From Rheinheimera sp. (GTDB lineage Bacteria; Pseudomonadota; Gammaproteobacteria; Enterobacterales; Alteromonadaceae), in assembly GCF_020217005.1 (NCBI RefSeq), contig NZ_JAIWOI010000034.1:1-10000 (forward strand): a stretch of DNA of 10,000 nt. The letters are read 5' to 3'. Position 1 is the first letter of the stretch. The number at the start of each line of letters is the position of its first letter. A program made the position numbers and the translations under genes. Shown here piece after piece: positions 6,697 through 10,000 of this stretch. The notes beneath the pieces were generated by a model, which had not been told where the DNA came from, ran no database searches, and saw nothing but the letters and a program-made list of their open reading frames with translations.

Positions 6697-8309
6697 AAGG
6701 ATTTTCTCGCCGCAGCCATTGAGATGCCACCATATGGATTAATAGTAACCCCTGTCACTTTGATACTTTTCGCCTGAAAGCGTTTGGAATGAGCAATACT
6801 GACCAAAGGCATTTGTTCATCGATATAAAGTTGCGCTGTTAAATAAAAACTACGGCGTTGTTTGATATCTGCTGTAAGCAATGCCTGGTTGATAAGATTA
6901 TCAAAATTTGGATCACACCAGTTGGCTCTGTTGCTGCCAGATTCAGCAGCACTGCAACTTAACAGTGGTCGGAAAAAGTTGTCAGGATCAGCATTGTCTG
7001 CAGCCCAACCTATCAGCACCGAGTCATGTTCATATTCTGACAGTTTGCGCCTGAAACTATTCCATTCAAAGGAAACTACCGAGGCCCGTACCCCAATTTT
7101 AGCTAAATCAGCCTGCATCAACTCTGCCATTTTTAGAGCATTAGGGTTGTATAACCTCTGAACGGGCATGGCCCAAATATCCATACGAAAACCTTGAGGA
7201 TAACCAGCTTGTGCCAGCAGCTCTTTGGCTTTGACCGGGTCGTACTGTTGCTCAGCTAAATCGTGATAAAAGGCCCAGGATGTTGGTGGCAGCAAGGTTT
7301 TGGCTTTATCGGCATAACCAAAGTAAACCGCATCCAAAATAGCGTCCTTGTTGATGGCGTAAGCTAGGGCTTTTCTAACCAGCACATTATCAAAAGGAGG
7401 TTTTTTGGTGTTAAAAGCCCAGAAGCCAACGTTCATACTGGTTTGGCTTTGTACTTCTACGTCTGGACGCTCTGTGATCAGCTTCAGTTCGGCGTTACGC
7501 GGATAAGCGACTACATCACATTCGTGAGTCAGTAGTTTAGCCATACGTTTGGCATTGTCCGGTACCAAATCAAACACCAACTGTGTTAATTCGGTTTTAC
7601 CACGCCAGTATTCCGGATGACGATAGTAGCGGATAAATTGATCTTTTTTATATTCTTTAAAAAAAAACGGTCCAGTTCCTATAGGTCGAAGATCCAACAG
7701 CTCAGGTGTACCAAGTTGCATCAAACTTTGCGCATATTCGGCAGATAAAATAGAAGCAAAATCTGTCGCTAAGTTGGACAAGAAAGAACTATCCGGACGA
7801 GCCAGTTCAAAACGCACGGTAGTGTTGTTTTCGGCTATAACGGCTTTAACCAGAGAGCCCCAGTCCACACTTTGAAAATAGGGGTAATTTGTTCCGCCTA
7901 TCGCATGGTATGGATGATCAATCTGTAGTATACGATTAAAGGTGAAAGTGACATCGGTTGCATTTAACGCCCTGGACGGAGAGAAAAAGGCGGTATGATG
8001 AAATTGCACATCAGGGCGCAGAGTAAACCAATAAGTTTTGCCATCTTGGCTTAGTCGCCATTGGGTGGCCAGTGCAGGTAACAATTCACCTGTTGCCGGG
8101 TCTATATCGAGCAGACGGTCGTAAAGTTGCTGACTGATGGCATCAATAGTAGTACCTGAAGTCACCCGTTGCGGGTTAAAACTCTCAGGCGAGCCTTCAG
8201 CGCAATACACCATACCTTGCTGGATAGTTTCAGGAATATCTGGCTGGCAGGCACTGAGTATCAACACAGAGCCACAAGGAACCATCAGGCTCAGTAAGGC
8301 TCTGATCAT
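6693..8309 (-). CDS. sapA: Substrate-binding protein SapA, lipoprotein form
   Basis: SapA is the periplasmic solute-binding component (SBP family 5, DppA/OppA type) encoded with the Sap transporter. It is proposed to bind antimicrobial peptides, and in E. coli it is not required for putrescine export. It has 538 residues (E. coli about 547). The N-terminus is a short hydrophobic signal ending in a lipobox, LSAC, with Cys21 as the probable lipidation site. Family features are FNPQRVTSGTTIDAISQQLYDRLLDIDP, the SBP5 lobe motif GTGPFFFKEYKKDQFIRYYRHPEYWRG, and PDNFFRPLLSCSAAESGSNRANWCDPNFD. Four Cys outside the signal peptide (Cys36, and those in HECDVVAYP, LLSC and NWCD) match the two-disulfide layout of DppA-like proteins. 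The start ATG overlaps the pspF stop by 4 bases and has no clear Shine-Dalgarno of its own, which suggests translational coupling. The coding strand contains a T9 run (7659-7667) encoding FFF. Confidence 0.94.
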   Translation of the reverse strand: MIRALLSLMVPCGSVLILSACQPDIPETIQQGMVYCAEGSPESFNPQRVTSGTTIDAISQQLYDRLLDIDPATGELLPALATQWRLSQDGKTYWFTLRPDVQFHHTAFFSPSRALNATDVTFTFNRILQIDHPYHAIGGTNYPYFQSVDWGSLVKAVIAENNTTVRFELARPDSSFLSNLATDFASILSAEYAQSLMQLGTPELLDLRPIGTGPFFFKEYKKDQFIRYYRHPEYWRGKTELTQLVFDLVPDNAKRMAKLLTHECDVVAYPRNAELKLITERPDVEVQSQTSMNVGFWAFNTKKPPFDNVLVRKALAYAINKDAILDAVYFGYADKAKTLLPPTSWAFYHDLAEQQYDPVKAKELLAQAGYPQGFRMDIWAMPVQRLYNPNALKMAELMQADLAKIGVRASVVSFEWNSFRRKLSEYEHDSVLIGWAADNADPDNFFRPLLSCSAAESGSNRANWCDPNFDNLINQALLTADIKQRRSFYLTAQLYIDEQMPLVSIAHSKRFQAKSIKVTGVTINPYGGISMAAARKSL

Positions 8310-9388
8310 TGTTGGCTGTCCAGCAGTTTGTACTTTTTCATATAACCACGTAACTGATGATAGGTCAGATTCAGAGCTTCAGCCGTTTTCTTCTGATTAA
8401 ACTGGCAGGCAGTAAGGGCCTGTTTGATCAGGTCCATTTCAAAGTTCTCTGATAAAACCTTAAAATCCTGTACCTGATTAAAATCGAAAGCCGAGGTGCT
8501 TTTGGCTGATACTGTTAGATTATCGCTGCTTTGGTCGTGACTTGCCACCACTGCTTTTTCTGTCTGCGGTTTACGATCAAGTGTACGGACCCTGTTTCGC
8601 GGCCTAAAAGGCGACTCGAAAGGGTCTAGCTGAATATGATGTACAGGCACATAAGGATTGTTGGTGCGGTAGACACTGCGTTCTACAACATTCTTTAGCT
8701 CACGCACATTACCAGGCCAATCATAATCCAACAGCGCTCGTTTAGCTTTTTCACTAAAGCCACTAAAGAGTTCAAAACCTAACTCTCGTGCCATATTGAC
8801 GGCGAAATGTTCAGCCAATACCAAAATGTCTTCTTGCCTTTCTCTCATGGGGGGCAAAGTAATGACATCAAACGCCAGACGGTCGAGCAAGTCGGCACGA
8901 AACTCACCCTGTTCAGCCATCGATGGTAGGTCTTCATTGGTGGCGCAAATTAAACGCACATCAACTTTAACGGAGCGGCTGCCACCAACCCGTTCGAATT
9001 CACCATATTCGATCACCCGCAGCAGTTTTTCCTGCACCATAGCAGGTGTGTTGGCTAATTCGTCCAGAAATAAGGTGCCGCCGTTGGCGCGCTCAAAGCG
9101 GCCTTCATGACGTTTGGCTGCACCGGTAAAAGCGCCAGCTTCATGACCAAAAAGCTCACTTTCCAGCAAGTTTTCGTTCAGTGCCGCACAGTTCAAAGTT
9201 AAATAACTTTGATCCCAGCGCTGAGACAGGTAATGTAGACGGGCTGCGATCAGCTCTTTACCTGTGCCTCTTTCACCTATGATCAGCACAGGCTTGTGCA
9301 AAGGCGCGATTTGAGAAACCTGATCCAAAACGTTTAAAAAGCTGTTGGATTGGCCTATTAAGTTATCTTGCTGAAAACTTCTGCTCAT
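8306..9388 (-). CDS. pspF: Phage shock protein operon transcriptional activator PspF
   Basis: PspF is a bacterial enhancer-binding protein that uses ATP hydrolysis to activate sigma-54 RNA polymerase at psp promoters; PspA inhibits it until the envelope is stressed. It has 360 residues (E. coli 325). There is no N-terminal receiver domain, which is typical of PspF. Visible are Walker A GERGTGKE (38-45), LSQRW with Trp58 (equivalent of the E. coli Trp56 that contacts PspA), the sigma-54-contacting GAFTGA loop (85-90), Walker B GGTLFLDE (103-110) and FRADLLDRLAFDVITLPP. A Fis-type helix-turn-helix lies near the end (about 331-352, KKTAEALNLTYHQLRGYMKK). The extra length sits in a poorly conserved linker of about 50-60 residues between the AAA+ domain and the helix-turn-helix. 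The ATG has no obvious Shine-Dalgarno, consistent with low expression. It is divergent from pspA and overlaps sapA by 4 bases. Confidence 0.96.
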   Translation of the reverse strand: MSRSFQQDNLIGQSNSFLNVLDQVSQIAPLHKPVLIIGERGTGKELIAARLHYLSQRWDQSYLTLNCAALNENLLESELFGHEAGAFTGAAKRHEGRFERANGGTLFLDELANTPAMVQEKLLRVIEYGEFERVGGSRSVKVDVRLICATNEDLPSMAEQGEFRADLLDRLAFDVITLPPMRERQEDILVLAEHFAVNMARELGFELFSGFSEKAKRALLDYDWPGNVRELKNVVERSVYRTNNPYVPVHHIQLDPFESPFRPRNRVRTLDRKPQTEKAVVASHDQSSDNLTVSAKSTSAFDFNQVQDFKVLSENFEMDLIKQALTACQFNQKKTAEALNLTYHQLRGYMKKYKLLDSQQ

Positions 9389-9414
9389 CTGGATTTACGA
9401 AGTGGTGAAATTAA

Positions 9415-9443
9415 CTAATAAGTAGTGTATTTCATAACTTGAA
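9415..9443 (-). promoter_or_regulatory. Possible sigma-70 promoter of pspF-sap operon (weak)
   Basis: On the - strand, TTCAAG (9443-9438) and TATTAG (9420-9415) lie 17 bases apart and match the -35 and -10 consensus at 3 of 6 and 4 of 6 positions. Transcription would begin near 9408, about 20 bases before the pspF ATG. The match is weak. Its interest is that the palindromic candidate PspF site (9420-9440) fills its spacer, which would fit the known autorepression of E. coli pspF. Confidence 0.25.
9420..9440. promoter_or_regulatory. Candidate PspF-binding site (UAS)
   Basis: An imperfect palindrome has arms AAGT (9420-9423) and ACTT (9437-9440) and inner TG (9426-9427) and CA (9433-9434); 7 of 10 base pairs are symmetric. 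The TAGTGTA...TTC..AACT core resembles the E. coli PspF upstream activating sequence as I remember it. The half-site AAGTAGTG recurs as AAGTGGTG at 9400-9407, exactly 20 bases away. The palindrome centre is about 95 bases upstream of the candidate pspA -12 element, a normal enhancer distance, and it lies just upstream of pspF. Confidence 0.5.
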
Positions 9444-9483
9444 CTTGGCATAGTCTTTTTGTGATATAAATAAAATTGTTTTA

Positions 9484-9496
9484 AAACAAAGGTTTA
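9484..9496 (+). promoter_or_regulatory. Possible IHF-binding site in AT-rich spacer
   Basis: AAACAAAGGTTTA fits the IHF consensus WATCAANNNNTTR at all defined positions but one. It lies between the candidate PspF site and the sigma-54-like promoter, where IHF bends DNA in the E. coli pspA promoter. A perfect 14-bp palindrome, TTGTTTTAAAACAA (9476-9489), overlaps it. The surroundings are very AT-rich, so a chance match is quite possible. Confidence 0.3.
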
Positions 9497-9503
9497 AAAT
9501 ATT

Positions 9504-9528
9504 TTGGCAAGTTGGCAAGAAACCTGAA
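9504..9528 (+). promoter_or_regulatory. Candidate sigma-54 promoter of pspA
   Basis: Two copies of TTGGCAAG stand back to back (9504-9511 and 9512-9519); each resembles the -24 element TTGGCACG. With the second copy as -24, the -12 element would be CTGAA (9524-9528), which keeps the G of TTGCA but not the C. The transcript would start near 9538-9540, giving a leader of about 31 nt before pspA. The promoter type is expected because pspF encodes the cognate activator next door, but the -12 match is poor. Confidence 0.45.
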
Positions 9529-9570
9529 TAAGTAATAGCGAATCCAACAAGTCATTTAGAGGTAAATAGT

Positions 9571-10000
9571 ATGGGTATCTTCTCTCGCTTTTCAGATATC
9601 GTAAATTCCAACATCAATGCTTTATTAGATAAAGCAGAAGATCCGGAAAAAATGGTCCGCCTGATTATTCAGGAAATGGAAGACACTTTAGTTGAAGTAC
9701 GTTCTACCTCAGCGAAGACCATTGCAGAGAAAAAAGAACTGCAACGTGTTGTCGCTAAGTTAGAAGCTGAAGTTGCTGACTGGCAGGCAAAAGCTGAGCT
9801 GGCTTTGAGCAAAGAACGTGAAGACTTAGCCCGTGCTGCTCTGGTAGAGCGTCAAAAAGCGGCGGACCAGGCGGCGGCCGTAGCGGCTGACATCACTCAC
9901 TTGGATGAACATGTCAGCAAGCTGCAGGACGAAGTAGGTCAGCTACAGGATAAGCTGGCTGATGCTAAAGCCCGTCAGAAAGCTATGCTGATGCGTCAGA
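9571..10000 (+). CDS. pspA: Phage shock protein A, N-terminal part (3' end outside window)
   Basis: PspA is a peripheral inner-membrane protein of the PspA/Vipp1 (ESCRT-III-like) family. It holds PspF inactive in unstressed cells and oligomerises on damaged membrane during envelope stress. About 143 codons are present, with no stop before the window ends. It starts MGIFSRFSDIVNSNINALLD, the conserved amphipathic membrane-binding helix, followed by KAEDPEKMVRLIIQEMEDTL and VEVRSTSAKTIAEKKEL, nearly as in E. coli. The rest is a long charged coiled coil containing WQAKAELALSKEREDLARAAL. The ATG has a good Shine-Dalgarno AGAGGT (9558-9563) seven bases upstream. It is transcribed divergently from pspF, with the shared 182-base control region between them, and should be driven by PspF and sigma-54. 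Downstream psp genes lie outside the window. Confidence 0.97.
   Translation, partial: MGIFSRFSDIVNSNINALLDKAEDPEKMVRLIIQEMEDTLVEVRSTSAKTIAEKKELQRVVAKLEAEVADWQAKAELALSKEREDLARAALVERQKAADQAAAVAADITHLDEHVSKLQDEVGQLQDKLADAKARQKAMLMRQ

Noticed and set aside
3024..8309. Reading the ABC transporter as a generic Dpp/Opp dipeptide importer
   Set aside because: Subunit lengths, the altered SapD signature, the SapB/SapC-specific blocks and the pspF neighbourhood all fit SapABCDF better.
9443..9464. CTTGGCATAG as a sigma-54 -24 element for pspA
   Set aside because: No GC-containing -12 element occurs 12 bases downstream, and it would leave a leader of about 100 nt. The TTGGCAAG pair at 9504-9519 is better placed.

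Overview
The window carries an ordinary, well-conserved chromosomal segment of a gammaproteobacterium. The proteins match enterobacterial Lon, HU-beta, PpiD, SapABCDF, PspF and PspA closely, but with moderate divergence and a moderate G+C content. This suggests an Alteromonadales-type genus (Shewanella- or Rheinheimera-like). That placement is an inference from protein resemblance and gene order, not a measured result.

Layout, left to right. Positions 1-2951 on the + strand hold the 3' end of lon (cytoplasmic AAA+ protease), hupB (nucleoid protein HU-beta, GTG start) and ppiD (membrane-anchored periplasmic chaperone of the SurA/parvulin family). A good sigma-70-type promoter precedes hupB, and a strong intrinsic terminator separates hupB from ppiD. 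That terminator lies in the in-frame sequence upstream of the real ppiD start, so the longest ppiD reading frame is over-extended by 25 codons. A compact bidirectional terminator (2972-3001) closes ppiD on one side and the sap genes on the other.

Positions 3024-9388 on the - strand hold pspF-sapA-sapB-sapC-sapD-sapF. Every junction overlaps by 1-4 bases or abuts, with no intergenic space, so this reads as one six-gene, translationally coupled operon. SapA is a lipoprotein-type substrate-binding protein, SapB and SapC are the permeases, and SapD and SapF are the ATPases. The sap system was first linked to antimicrobial-peptide resistance and K+ uptake, and later to putrescine export. PspF is the sigma-54 enhancer-binding activator of the phage-shock (envelope stress) response.

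Positions 9571-10000 on the + strand begin pspA, the PspF inhibitor and membrane-maintenance protein, which runs off the window. The 182-base pspF/pspA divergent region holds a candidate PspF site (imperfect palindrome), an AT-rich stretch with an IHF-like match, and a tandem TTGGCAAG pair resembling sigma-54 -24 elements. Taken together, the window is an envelope and protein quality-control neighbourhood. Its most notable feature is that the stress regulator PspF is fused transcriptionally to the Sap transporter, so control of pspF should also govern sap. I saw no mobile element, CRISPR array, tRNA/rRNA gene or unknown protein family, and no gene-free stretch longer than about 210 bases.
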